Shown: positions 42,920 to 52,187 of the stretch, piece by piece
Position numbering within the stretch: position 1 is the first letter of the stretch
Layout of the letters: every line of letters begins with the position of its first letter
Assembly: GCF_963678425.1 (NCBI RefSeq)
Contig: NZ_OY782853.1
Coordinates: forward strand, 434,001 to 498,000
Direction: 5' to 3'
Length of the DNA stretch: 64,000 bases
From: an uncultured Bacteroides sp.
GTDB lineage: Bacteria; Bacteroidota; Bacteroidia; Bacteroidales; Bacteroidaceae
Position numbers and translations under genes: made by a program
Notes under the pieces: model-generated
Told to the model about the DNA's origin: nothing
The model's database searches: none
What the model saw: only the letters and a program-made list of their open reading frames with translations

Positions 42920-44791
42920 CTAATTAATATTTATATTGGTATCTGGAGCTCTTAAAACTCCAAATTCACCGCTGGTACTTGTAAATACACATGCTTTAGC
43001 ACTCAATGGAACCACCGTACTAATCAGTGAATTTCCAACTTTATGTTTCCACAATAGTTTCCCAGACAAAGCATCCAAAGCAAAAATCACTCCGCTCTTT
43101 GTACTGCCAAATACCACCCCATCTTTTTCTACTAACATGGATGGTGCATGTTCATATCCAAACTTTACATTAGTTGCCCATATCTGCTTAGAAACATTTC
43201 CCTGCGTAGAAAAGCAAACAACACTATCCTGCATGGTTTTGCTATATAACCGCATTTTATCTGCTGAAAGCCCGATTGTTTCTCTGACAGTTGACTGAAA
43301 TGTTCTCCACACTGTCTGACCTGTATTCGCATCAATAGCAGTCATCGCCCGCTGTGGATCCGTTATAAAGACTTTTCCATCTGTTGCTACCGGCCATACT
43401 GCTGCTGGTGAAAAGTGCATCCGGGTCAAACCGCCATTCCACTTCCAACATTCTTTACCAGTAATCTTATCCAATGCATATAGATTATTATCCCACGCTC
43501 CAAAGATCACTTTGCCTTCATACAACAATGGCCGGGTTTCCACATATCCTCTTACGCCGGTATATTCCCAACAAAGCTTGCCTGTTTTCACATTCAAAGC
43601 ACGAAAAATATGATCACTGGCACCAATATAAGCAATACCATCAGCAATGGTTACTGCACCTAAAACAGCTTCAGCCGCCGGACACTTCCAAATAAGCTTT
43701 CCTGTCTTAGCACTGATTCCATAAATATTCTTATCGGCAGAGCCAAAAACTAGCACTCCATTATCTCCAGCCGGAGTCCCAACAATGCGATTATCAGATT
43801 TGAAGCTCCATTTCTTCTTGCCATTTTTTAAAGAATAACAGTTTAAATAGCCCAAATCATCGCCAACATACACATTCTTATTATATACTACAGGAGAAGA
43901 ATAAATTCCTGCGTCGGTCTTTACCATCCAGGATTCTTTCACTTGTCTGTATTCACTGTTCACGGAATAGTCCGGTCTTTTAAAACCTGAATTATTATCC
44001 GAATAATAATTTTTCTTTAAGGAATAACCAGCCCATTTCTGAGGTTCTCCACCTATTTTATGTTCATAGACCAAAATAGAATCAGCATTTACCTCATAAA
44101 GAGAGTAACCTCCCACCGTCTCTTTTCCTCTTAAGTTAGAACGGTTAATTATACCCGGAATCCCATCATAAGCAAACAACAGATTTCGGTGATAATGTCC
44201 GCCTAAAACCACACGAATATTATAAGGGCGTATCGCATCTGTTACATCATACCAATTATCTATATCACCATCCTGCAAAGGATAATGAGTAATTATTATA
44301 ACAGGTTTTTCTTTTCCAACCACTTCCAGTTCCTTTTTCAACCATGAAATGTCTTGAGGAGACACATGCCCATCGGCCATACGAATAACCGGTCCCGAAT
44401 TAAATCCAAGAAAAAGGAATCCTTTATTTTCAAATCTAAAACGGTCAGATCCAAATATATGGCTAAAATCAGTTGCTCCAGATTCACTCCATTTTGTTTC
44501 GTGATTTCCTGAAGTTATATAATATTTCACATTCAGCTGATCAAGCAGATATTTTACTCTCTTTAATGAGGCACGATCCCCTTCTTCTGTAACATCACCA
44601 GCCACAATAACAAAATCAAGATTCTTGGTTTTATTAATTTGCTCAACTGATTTTTTCAGGTCATTATAAGCAAGAGAATCTGCATTTACATGTATATCTG
44701 TTAATAATGCAAATCGGAAATTCTCCCCGCGCAATGAGCTAAAAATAAGGCAGAATAGGGCTGAAAGAAATACTTTTCTCATAATAATCAA
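42920..44791 (-). CDS. secreted metallophosphoesterase fused to PQQ-like beta-propeller
   Basis: 623 residues. Signal peptide (about 1-22; a second Met at residue 4 is an equally good start). Calcineurin-type phosphoesterase domain about 25-270: LLTDIHVNADS, VIVAGDVTEEGD, YYITSGNHETKW, IITHYPLQDGD, VVLGGHYHR, all metal-ligand motifs present. Residues about 285-615 are PQQ/quinoprotein-like propeller repeats (YIGASDHIFRALNVKTGKL, VIFGAWDNNLYALDKITGKE). Likely a periplasmic or surface phosphodiesterase with a propeller for binding. First gene of the MurNAc operon. Confidence 0.87.
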   Translation of the reverse strand: MIIMRKVFLSALFCLIFSSLRGENFRFALLTDIHVNADSLAYNDLKKSVEQINKTKNLDFVIVAGDVTEEGDRASLKRVKYLLDQLNVKYYITSGNHETKWSESGATDFSHIFGSDRFRFENKGFLFLGFNSGPVIRMADGHVSPQDISWLKKELEVVGKEKPVIIITHYPLQDGDIDNWYDVTDAIRPYNIRVVLGGHYHRNLLFAYDGIPGIINRSNLRGKETVGGYSLYEVNADSILVYEHKIGGEPQKWAGYSLKKNYYSDNNSGFKRPDYSVNSEYRQVKESWMVKTDAGIYSSPVVYNKNVYVGDDLGYLNCYSLKNGKKKWSFKSDNRIVGTPAGDNGVLVFGSADKNIYGISAKTGKLIWKCPAAEAVLGAVTIADGIAYIGASDHIFRALNVKTGKLCWEYTGVRGYVETRPLLYEGKVIFGAWDNNLYALDKITGKECWKWNGGLTRMHFSPAAVWPVATDGKVFITDPQRAMTAIDANTGQTVWRTFQSTVRETIGLSADKMRLYSKTMQDSVVCFSTQGNVSKQIWATNVKFGYEHAPSMLVEKDGVVFGSTKSGVIFALDALSGKLLWKHKVGNSLISTVVPLSAKACVFTSTSGEFGVLRAPDTNININ

Positions 44792-44834
44792 ATTAGGTCC
44801 TATACATAAAAGGGATACTCCTTACTCGTCGGAA

Positions 44835-44865
44835 CAAATTTAGAATATTTTTTTAGAATCAGAAA
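44835..44865 (-). promoter_or_regulatory. promoter of the eleven-gene MurNAc operon
   Basis: Minus strand: TTTC (44865-44862), 19-bp spacer, TAAATTTG (44842-44835). The -7 box is a perfect TAnnTTTG; the -33 differs by one base from TTTG. It lies 44 bp before the start at 44791. Downstream genes are spaced by -4 to +32 bp, so all can be read from it. Confidence 0.6.
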
Positions 44866-45045
44866 CTAATTTTTAATCTATTTTGATTCAAGATCATTTA
44901 TTTGCAACTATTAACAATACAAAAACTATATTCACAAGCATTATATAAAGTCCAAACAGATCTGTTTTATGATATTGATATTAATTTATCAATATGGAAC
45001 AAAAAGCAACTTAATCTAATTATTCGTTTACCTTTGAAAAGGTTT

Positions 45046-45891
45046 TCAGACCCTGTTATTATGCGTATGAAACTCAACTAAGCCAGGCATCGGAGTCTCT
45101 TCTATTTTCTCAATAACCACGCCAAATTCTTTCGCCACAATCCTCAAAACATCAGCATAGTTATAAGCCACCGACCCAACAAAACGAATCGGGTAATTTA
45201 AATAATCATATTGCAAGACATTACGCACAAAGAAGTCCCTGAAATTTTGGCAGACAAGATCATACACATACTCATTATCCAAATGTTCGGCCAAGAAATA
45301 TGAAAATGTAGATAAGAAGCGGTTTGGAAACGAACGGTTATAAACATACTCCAAAGCATCATCAGAAGTAATGCGGAATTTATCATAAAAAGCATCTATC
45401 AGTTCCAACGGAGCAAGTTCTTTTAAACAATCAGCTAAAAATCTTTTCCCCATCACAGCTCCGCTTCCTTCATCTCCTAAAACATATCCCAATGACTGAA
45501 CATGTTTCATAATCTTTTCTCCATCATAAAAACAGGAATTGGAACCAGTTCCAAGAATACATGCTATTCCGGGCTCATTTTTTAATAATCCACGAGCTGC
45601 AGCTAATAAATCGCTTTCAACTTGAATGGGTGATTTAAATTGCGCAACAAGAGAGGCCCCCAAGATACTCTTCTTGTCTGAAGATGAGCACCCTGCACCA
45701 TAAAAGAAAACTTGCTCAAATCTTTTTTTAAAAAAAGAGGCAGGCAATTCCAGTCGAACACTCCTACTTATTTCTCTTCTTGACTGAAAAAATGGATTAA
45801 TGCCTTCGGTAAAGACATGTTCTACTATATTATCCCCCTCAACTAAAGCCCATTCTGTTCTAGTAGAACCACTTTCTGCTATCAATTTCAT
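45046..45891 (-). CDS. second MurK-like sugar kinase (BadF family paralogue)
   Basis: 281 residues, clearly paralogous to 31779-32612 along its length: phosphate loop LIAESGSTRTEW (3-14), AARGLLKNEPGIACILGTGSNSCFYDG (split here as ILGTGSNSCFYDG about 114), GDEGSGAVMGK (about 140). One odd change: the usual Asp of ADSGSTKTDW is Glu here and the second is also Glu. It has its own promoter and no partner in a tight operon. Substrate probably GlcNAc, glucosamine or MurNAc. Confidence 0.82.
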   Translation of the reverse strand: MKLIAESGSTRTEWALVEGDNIVEHVFTEGINPFFQSRREISRSVRLELPASFFKKRFEQVFFYGAGCSSSDKKSILGASLVAQFKSPIQVESDLLAAARGLLKNEPGIACILGTGSNSCFYDGEKIMKHVQSLGYVLGDEGSGAVMGKRFLADCLKELAPLELIDAFYDKFRITSDDALEYVYNRSFPNRFLSTFSYFLAEHLDNEYVYDLVCQNFRDFFVRNVLQYDYLNYPIRFVGSVAYNYADVLRIVAKEFGVVIEKIEETPMPGLVEFHTHNNRV

Positions 45892-45991
45892 TCTAATATC
45901 TCCGCGTTATTTTTAAGCTAATTATTTATAGCATTTTTTATCTTCACAAAAATCACTCGTACTTTAGTCTACATATAAAAAATTACCGCTA

Positions 45992-46022
45992 CAAAATTAT
46001 TGATTTCTTGTAAGATACGCAA
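45992..46022 (-). promoter_or_regulatory. promoter of the second kinase
   Basis: Minus strand: TTG (46022-46020), 20-bp spacer, TAATTTTG (45999-45992), followed by a leader of about 95 nt to the start at 45891. Confidence 0.55.
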
Positions 46023-46023
46023 G

Positions 46024-46060
46024 AAACAGACTTTATAATCATCTGATTTTAAGTCTGTTT
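46024..46060. repeat. 10-bp inverted repeat upstream of the kinase promoter
   Basis: AAACAGACTT pairs exactly with AAGTCTGTTT around a 17-nt loop. The left arm abuts the -33 element, so it could be an operator; alternatively a weak terminator. Confidence 0.4.
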
Positions 46061-46174
46061 ATTACAAAAATTATTTATTTTCGTATATCAATACTCTATA
46101 CATGCAATTTATAAACAAAGACAACATCTCTAATCTGAAATAGAAGTTAATTATTCTTTTATTATCAATTTGGA

Positions 46175-46224
46175 GTTCTTGCTTCTGAATACATAACGAA
46201 AGCATGATTACAGAAAGCAAGAAC
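46175..46224 (-). terminator. imperfect hairpin after the amidase gene
   Basis: GTTCTTGCTTCTG pairs with CAGAAAGCAAGAAC (one bulged base) around a 23-nt loop, starting 16 bp after the amidase stop. No T-run follows on minus, so it may protect the mRNA 3' end rather than terminate by itself. Confidence 0.45.
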
Positions 46225-46239
46225 ATCCTTATTAATTCA

Positions 46240-48654
46240 TCATCTAGATACAATCACTTGTTTAGAAAAGACCTTACCGCCTAAAAATATCTTCAAAATA
46301 TAAGTGCCTTCAGACAACGTTGAAACATTCATATTTGAAGAATTCACTTTTTTAACCATTACACCATTCAGAGAATATAACTCTAAAGAACAGATATCCT
46401 CATTTGAAGAAGATACGTGTAATATATCTGAAACCGGATTAGGATACACCCGCAGACCAGAAGCTTCTTTAGACAATATCGAATTAATTAAGCCGTCATA
46501 AAGCAATAGATTGTCAATATAAAAACTTCCGGAAGATGTAACCGGTTGGTTTTTCTGTTCTAATTTAATTCCTGTAAAAATATAATCTTTCCCCGCAGGC
46601 AAAGAATTTAATGATGTTTCTGCATATTCCCAGCCCAGGAAGTCTAATGTAGATAGCTTTACATATTGAATATCATTTCCAGCAGCAAATTGCAAATAAA
46701 CATTGTTTCCCGTTAAGTCGCCATAAATATGAGCACCCATACCTTTAGATGAATTCGCTGTTAATGTAGGAGTTGCAACTTTATATACAGCAGTTCCATT
46801 AGAAGAACTATTGAATGTATATTGGAAATTATAAGAAGATGTTCCAAACAATTTCTGGCTGGTGCTGCGAGTTACTGAAGCAAATGCCACATCAGAACTG
46901 GTTCCTGCATCATATGCAAGCAGACTTGCTGTTTCAAATTCTTCTGCTACAGTCTTATTTGTAATTTTTACATCGGCTGCTTTAAAAGTATATTCAATTG
47001 GATCTACAATATCAATACCATCTACATCAATCACATTTCTATCTAATTTGACTTTATATACTTCACCTGGTACCAAGTCACTATTTAATATAAATGAATT
47101 AGAGCCATAAGGGGCAACCAGTTTATTAGTTTTTATTGAACGGATATTTTTAGCCTGTTCAACTCCTTTGGAATCATAAACCTTGATTGCATCACGAATT
47201 GTTAATGAACTCAATTCTCTGTCAAAACGGAATTCAAAGTTCGGCTTTACGTAATATACACCTTCATCATTTGCTTTGGGATAACATGCAAACATCTGCA
47301 ATCTGTTTCTGTTCTTAGTAATGAACTGAAAAGAAAAGTCCTGAACCATACTAATACCAGCTGGATGCTTTAAGCTCTTATCAAGTTTAACGGTATATAA
47401 AGTAGACTTCTCATACGGTTTATTGGGCTTAAATATCATTCGGTGCTGGCTATCCTCAAAAGAAATTGTTCCCTCAACGTTCGGGCTAATTGAGAAAGCT
47501 TTTGTAGCAGATTCCACATCAACATCCCAGTTAAATTCAAAAACAATCGGAGTGCTACAGATTACAGAATCGGTTAAAGCAACATTTGGAGAATAACGGG
47601 TAACTTCAGGAGGCGTATTCCTGATCATATCCAGCATTGCATTAAAATAGGTTGTCTCATTTGCCTTTACAACCAGAGTTTCAGTATGCGGTGTATATCC
47701 TTCCGCTTCAATTTTTGCCTGATAAGTACCAGGAGTTAAATTTTTAAATATATAAACTCCGTTATATAAGTTATCTGTGGTATATACAGAATCTCCAGGA
47801 GTTAATGTAATTTTTGCTTTACACAAAGGCAATAACTCGTCTTTACTTCCACTTATCTTAAAGTAGTCTGCCAGATTTTTATTACGGCTATCATGAACTG
47901 TTCCTGCAATATTACCCGTTGTAATCATTCCGCCATTAAAATATGTACAGAATGATTTAAAGAAATGCCATGCTTCCAACCATTTATAATCCATATTCAT
48001 CAACCGATAAGTCTCTGGAATATAATCGTGCATAGATCCTTCTGATATACACCCAGGAACAGTCAAACCACGTAGAACTCCATAACCATCGCTCCATCCC
48101 ATTGCTGTACGGGCAAAACTTTTATCTCCCCTGACAGTTAGAGCAGCCGCCCATGTATTGAGCTGGTTTGTATACAGATTATTAGCAATAATAGTACTGA
48201 TTTCCCTGCTTTTATCAGAACAAGGAGTCGGTGTAGGATACGTTTGTGTATCTCCTACATCAACACCTGCATAGAGCTGTAGAATATAATTCGTAACCCC
48301 TGCATTGCTATGAATGGAAAGCATATAATCCGCATCAACTTCATTAGCCATCTCCACAATCGTACTTAAATTCAAATCATCATCCGTAGTATTTGTCGTT
48401 CGACTTATATAAACCGTTGCGCCGGCCTTCTTAAGCATATCAACCAACTGCAATCCTTTGTCCAGATTACTCTGTGATTCCCAAAAGCCATTGTGATCAT
48501 CAGCTTTAAAAGGAGCTATAGTAATATTCCTGTCGTCACTGTCAAACCCTCCATGTCCTGGATTTACATAAATAGTTGTTCCCTGTAAGTTCTGTGCTAG
48601 GAGTGCTACCACAGAAAACAAAAAACAAATAATAGTGCTATATAATCTTTTCAT
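46240..48654 (-). CDS. multidomain N-acetylmuramoyl-L-alanine amidase with Por-type tail
   Basis: 804 residues. Signal peptide (about 1-20). Amidase_3 domain about 27-240: zinc ligands in YVNPGHGGFD (His), GFWESQSNLDKG (Glu) and LSIHSNAGV (His), and catalytic Glu in GCISEGSMHDY. Then a carboxypeptidase-regulatory-like domain (about 248-345), two SbsA-type Ig-like domains (about 350-560), a jelly-roll-like binding domain (about 575-715) and a C-terminal sorting tail (LRVYPNPVSDILHV to KQVIVSR). It cuts the MurNAc-L-Ala bond, freeing peptide-less glycan. Last gene of this group; 12 bp after the PD40 gene. Confidence 0.87.
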   Translation of the reverse strand: MKRLYSTIICFLFSVVALLAQNLQGTTIYVNPGHGGFDSDDRNITIAPFKADDHNGFWESQSNLDKGLQLVDMLKKAGATVYISRTTNTTDDDLNLSTIVEMANEVDADYMLSIHSNAGVTNYILQLYAGVDVGDTQTYPTPTPCSDKSREISTIIANNLYTNQLNTWAAALTVRGDKSFARTAMGWSDGYGVLRGLTVPGCISEGSMHDYIPETYRLMNMDYKWLEAWHFFKSFCTYFNGGMITTGNIAGTVHDSRNKNLADYFKISGSKDELLPLCKAKITLTPGDSVYTTDNLYNGVYIFKNLTPGTYQAKIEAEGYTPHTETLVVKANETTYFNAMLDMIRNTPPEVTRYSPNVALTDSVICSTPIVFEFNWDVDVESATKAFSISPNVEGTISFEDSQHRMIFKPNKPYEKSTLYTVKLDKSLKHPAGISMVQDFSFQFITKNRNRLQMFACYPKANDEGVYYVKPNFEFRFDRELSSLTIRDAIKVYDSKGVEQAKNIRSIKTNKLVAPYGSNSFILNSDLVPGEVYKVKLDRNVIDVDGIDIVDPIEYTFKAADVKITNKTVAEEFETASLLAYDAGTSSDVAFASVTRSTSQKLFGTSSYNFQYTFNSSSNGTAVYKVATPTLTANSSKGMGAHIYGDLTGNNVYLQFAAGNDIQYVKLSTLDFLGWEYAETSLNSLPAGKDYIFTGIKLEQKNQPVTSSGSFYIDNLLLYDGLINSILSKEASGLRVYPNPVSDILHVSSSNEDICSLELYSLNGVMVKKVNSSNMNVSTLSEGTYILKIFLGGKVFSKQVIVSR

Positions 48655-48666
48655 AATATTTTATTT

Positions 48667-49539
48667 TCAATGGTTTATCTCAATTTCAATAATATAAAGT
48701 TCTCCTTTCTGAGTACAGTAGGCAATGCGTTTGGATGCCGAAGAAGCAGCTGGATACATAGCAATCTTATCGTCAGAAGTCAGAGTTTGCCTGAGTTTTC
48801 CATCGACAGATGCGATAACAATCTTGGAAGAAGTAATAAAGCTACCATCATCTTTATCTTCCATGCCAACCACATAATTATTATCATACCATACCGGAGC
48901 ATTGATTTTCCCTAAAGATGCAATCACTTTTCCTGTCAGGTCGCAAACAAAAGTTCCTTTTGATGCTGCTGTGAAAAGAATCATCTCACCATTTGGTGAA
49001 AGAGAAGTCCAGATATAACCGGTCACTTTACCAAGCGGTTCCATTTCTGTTCGTTCTCCATTGCGATAAAGTACAATTTTAAGGTTCTCCGTACAAACAG
49101 ATACAGCAGGAGCAGCCCCTCTCTTCACTATTTTTTTTTGAATCGCATTCAGTTCCTTTACAGTTCGCACCGGCTCACTGAGCTTAGCCGTCTTTTGGCT
49201 AGTTGCATCAAAGCTCATCAATGTTTTGTATTGGCGACCATTGGTTCTGGTTACCTGTCTATAATATATCTGTTTACTATCCCTACTAAATAGAGGTGAA
49301 TATCCCGCTCCATCATCGGTCGAAATTGGCGTCACTTCACCTGTCTGGATATTACAGAGATTAAGACCTTTATAATTCTCAGAAGTAAACAACAGTTGTG
49401 TTCCATCAGAATTAAAGACCGGATAAAAAGCCCTTCCTTCGAGCTTTGTAGTTGCTAGTGAATGATTTTTCACCTTTACAGTTTGCCCGCATACAGCACT
49501 GGTGCATAGCAAAAAAAGTAATATTAGCTTTGTTTTCAT
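48667..49539 (-). CDS. secreted TolB/PD40-like beta-propeller protein
   Basis: 290 residues with signal peptide (cleavage about residue 18, SAVCGQ). Repeating blade motifs: FYPVFNSDGTQLLFTSE, YSPLFSRDSKQIYYRQV, WTSLSPNGEMILFTAA, and AYPAASSASKRIAYCT, as in WD40-like PD40 repeats. No catalytic motif is visible. Probably a periplasmic scaffold or sugar/peptide-binding protein for the amidase and glycosidases on either side. Confidence 0.75.
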   Translation of the reverse strand: MKTKLILLFLLCTSAVCGQTVKVKNHSLATTKLEGRAFYPVFNSDGTQLLFTSENYKGLNLCNIQTGEVTPISTDDGAGYSPLFSRDSKQIYYRQVTRTNGRQYKTLMSFDATSQKTAKLSEPVRTVKELNAIQKKIVKRGAAPAVSVCTENLKIVLYRNGERTEMEPLGKVTGYIWTSLSPNGEMILFTAASKGTFVCDLTGKVIASLGKINAPVWYDNNYVVGMEDKDDGSFITSSKIVIASVDGKLRQTLTSDDKIAMYPAASSASKRIAYCTQKGELYIIEIEINH

Positions 49540-49557
49540 AATTGTTAAATATTAATT

Positions 49558-52083
49558 TTAACGGACAATAATTTTCATTACTTCCTTTTTGTTCCCTATA
49601 TATAAATTCAGTAAATAAGTACCTGAAGAGATTCCTTGAATGGGCAATCTGATTTCATCTGTTTGATAAGAGCCCAGATTCTCAGAACGAAGGAGTTCAC
49701 CAGAAAGAGAGTATAATTCCATACGAACGTCCTGTGGAGTATCAACAGAAACAGCCACATAGGCAACTCCTTCTGTCACCGGATTAGGATAGACCCTTAA
49801 TTTGGAAATTAGCTTTGGATTGGTTATACCAACAGTAGTATTTCCATAAATCAGAAAAAACTCTTTAATTGCTATCTCATAGACTTCATTCGCAATTTGA
49901 GTAGCCGTATTTAGCATAAGTTTTAGTCCCTCAAAATGGATCGGATAACAAGCCCTATCGTTTACATCCGTTAGAAGCTTGCCCATCGGGAAACTCAGAA
50001 CGAAATCTTTGCCAGTTTCGATTCCAGTATATTCAATGGGGGAATAGCTGGTTTCATTATTCGCTTTTACTGTCAGAATCGCTTTAGTAACTCCCGCATT
50101 GTTTGTATTCAAAACAATTTTCATTGAATCAGGAATACTGTACAATGAAGTCTCCTTATACAATTGAATATATGGTGAACGACCTGAGGTATAAGTGTAT
50201 TTTATAGAAGTAGGCAAAGTTGAAGAAGTTAATGATGCATTTAATATATTCGAAGAACCTTTGACTGTCCACAAAGAAAGATCACTCATTTTATCAATGG
50301 GCAGAATATCAGTTGCAGGGATTTCAACATTAACCTTTATGGTGTCTTTCAAATTTCCTAAGGCCCCTGTAACCAAGGTAGCTCCATTAGAGATCCCAGT
50401 CAAAACACCTTTATCTACTGAACAAATATTTGAATCTTTCACTTCCCACGTTAAAAAAACAGGATCAACACTAAATTGCAGATCACCTGATTTAGCCTGA
50501 ATCTCAACCGAATACGTTTTTTTATTACTTATCAAGACAGAATCCAAGCGGAATGCAACATCAGATTCTTTAATAGTAACTTCTTTTTCAACCTCAAGTC
50601 CATTATAATGAGCAACTAATTTACCTTTTTGAGGAGTGTCTGAGGCTACAAACTGTCCATTAATTATTTGTCCTAAAGCAGGATCACAACTTAACGTCAC
50701 TCCTTCCAGACTCTGAGCTGAAAGTACTCCATACTTATTATAACCTAAGAAAGAGGGTTTATAAGTAGCATTTGCCGGTATTACCAATTTATAGTCAGAG
50801 AACTCAACTCTGGAAATTTCAGAATCAGCTGGTGCTGTAGAAAAGAGCATCCATCCATTAGCCACAGCACGTTCTTTACCATCTGCAGGGTTATTTACAA
50901 TTTCCCCCTTCAACATCATTTGAGCAGAGCCTCCACCATCCATGGAAGTAGCGTTACTTGCTCCGGCGGCTTTTAATATCCCGCACATCGTTGCTGTACT
51001 CGCTCCTACTGATATGGTCGATTTACCATCAATAACAATTAAGTATAATGTTTTACCATCTGCAGACATGCCAATTCCAGTTCGGGGATAAACTGTTGAA
51101 TTGTATTCTTCGTTCGTATTTCGAGGAGTTAACACACCATCTTTCATAACCAAAGCATTTCCAGTAACCATTTGTTTTATTGCTGGTCTTAACTTATCAA
51201 CCAAGGTATAAATACCCATATTTACTTTTACCTGTTGCCCCACACTTAGGTTATCAAGAAAAACTTTGGCTACACCATTTCCTGATAATACGGACTCTCC
51301 TTCTCCTACCGCATTAGCTCCTTTATCTTTTACGATTCGGATCACTTCACAAACAGTTTCTTTATTAACAGCCCAACTTTGTCCTGAAACCGGTTTGATA
51401 AATATCTCTGTACCATTATCATCCGAACGTGTTGAAGCACCAACATAACTATTGTAAAAAGCAAGATTATCTGTATTCCGGATTCTGTTGATCTCAGAGA
51501 TAGGATAATCTCCAACACCATCAATGGTTACCTTACCATCAAAGCCCATATCACATATCCAAGCTTTACGGTTTTCATCGATAGTAGCAAAGCCTATATC
51601 GTTAAGAGCTTCTGCTGCTGTTCCGCGACCTCGATTCCAATTACTGGGTTTAGTAACCATTTCTCCATTACGTATACTCCCGCTATAAGGAACTCCCAAA
51701 AGTGAAGCTGGTTGTCCTTGTCCGGAAACGGTCCAGAAATTTCCGTTTACACTTCCTATAGGTGTATGCCCTGATGATGCCAATCTTGAATAAACATGTG
51801 TCATGTTCTCTGTACTACCAGTACGATCATATGCCTGGAAAGTCTCAACCGTATTATACTGATTATTCAGATCAATTGTCATCATGTGCACATTTATCGG
51901 ATATTCAGATAAACGCATATTAGTGTACATCGTTCCAGGCCCTACTTGCCTGTAAACCAATGTATCCACCTTTTTCGATACGCCATTTATGTCGATAGGA
52001 CATCTGCTCCATGCAGGTAATCCGAAACAGAATAAAAAGAAGAATAGAAAATTACTCGCCTGCTTTTTCATAGATATCACCAT
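49558..52083 (-). CDS. phosphodiester glycosidase (NAGPA domain) with Por-type tail, paralogue 1
   Basis: 841 residues; a start at the second Met (52071, MKKQASN) fits a signal peptide better than MVIS at 52083. The NAGPA domain spans about 45-440: PIGSVNGNFWT, YPRTGIGMSADGKTLYLIVIDG, and SNATSMDGGGSAQM (conserved DGGGS). The human relative uncovers mannose-6-phosphate by removing GlcNAc from a phosphodiester; bacterial members hydrolyse sugar-1-phosphodiesters. Big_2-like Ig domains (about 440-590) are followed by a jelly-roll-like region and a tail (LRVYPNPVTEGVAYV). The C-terminal third is nearly the same as in the next gene; the catalytic part is much more diverged. Confidence 0.85.
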   Translation of the reverse strand: MVISMKKQASNFLFFFLFCFGLPAWSRCPIDINGVSKKVDTLVYRQVGPGTMYTNMRLSEYPINVHMMTIDLNNQYNTVETFQAYDRTGSTENMTHVYSRLASSGHTPIGSVNGNFWTVSGQGQPASLLGVPYSGSIRNGEMVTKPSNWNRGRGTAAEALNDIGFATIDENRKAWICDMGFDGKVTIDGVGDYPISEINRIRNTDNLAFYNSYVGASTRSDDNGTEIFIKPVSGQSWAVNKETVCEVIRIVKDKGANAVGEGESVLSGNGVAKVFLDNLSVGQQVKVNMGIYTLVDKLRPAIKQMVTGNALVMKDGVLTPRNTNEEYNSTVYPRTGIGMSADGKTLYLIVIDGKSTISVGASTATMCGILKAAGASNATSMDGGGSAQMMLKGEIVNNPADGKERAVANGWMLFSTAPADSEISRVEFSDYKLVIPANATYKPSFLGYNKYGVLSAQSLEGVTLSCDPALGQIINGQFVASDTPQKGKLVAHYNGLEVEKEVTIKESDVAFRLDSVLISNKKTYSVEIQAKSGDLQFSVDPVFLTWEVKDSNICSVDKGVLTGISNGATLVTGALGNLKDTIKVNVEIPATDILPIDKMSDLSLWTVKGSSNILNASLTSSTLPTSIKYTYTSGRSPYIQLYKETSLYSIPDSMKIVLNTNNAGVTKAILTVKANNETSYSPIEYTGIETGKDFVLSFPMGKLLTDVNDRACYPIHFEGLKLMLNTATQIANEVYEIAIKEFFLIYGNTTVGITNPKLISKLRVYPNPVTEGVAYVAVSVDTPQDVRMELYSLSGELLRSENLGSYQTDEIRLPIQGISSGTYLLNLYIGNKKEVMKIIVR

Positions 52084-52099
52084 TATTTTAGTTTATCCT

Positions 52100-52170
52100 G
52101 TACAAAACAATTAATTCTTTTGTACAGAAGATTATATTGTTTTGTACAAAAGATTGCATTCTTCTGTACA
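52100..52170. repeat. array of four GTACA palindromes at 22-bp period (copy 2)
   Basis: GTACA begins at 52100, 52122, 52144 and 52166, again exactly 22 bp apart. Spacer segments such as ACAATTAATTCTTTT and AGATTGCATTCTTCT are shared with copy 1 at 30071-30141. It fills the 104-bp gap between the two NAGPA genes, ending 17 bp before the start codon of the downstream one. Confidence 0.85.
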
Positions 52171-52187
52171 AGAGAATATAAAAACGA

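Larger units (their letters stand above)
45892..46239. other. 348-bp intergenic region with promoter and two hairpins
   Basis: Between the second kinase and the amidase, both on minus. It holds the kinase promoter (45992-46022), a 10-bp hairpin (46024-46060) and a longer imperfect hairpin just past the amidase stop (46175-46224). A 60-codon frame at 46071-46253 overlaps the amidase end and has no recognisable features; I do not call it. Confidence 0.6.

Noticed and set aside
46071..46253. 60-codon minus-strand frame downstream of the amidase
   Set aside because: It overlaps the amidase 3' end and the hairpin there, has biased AT-rich composition and no recognisable motif or start signal.
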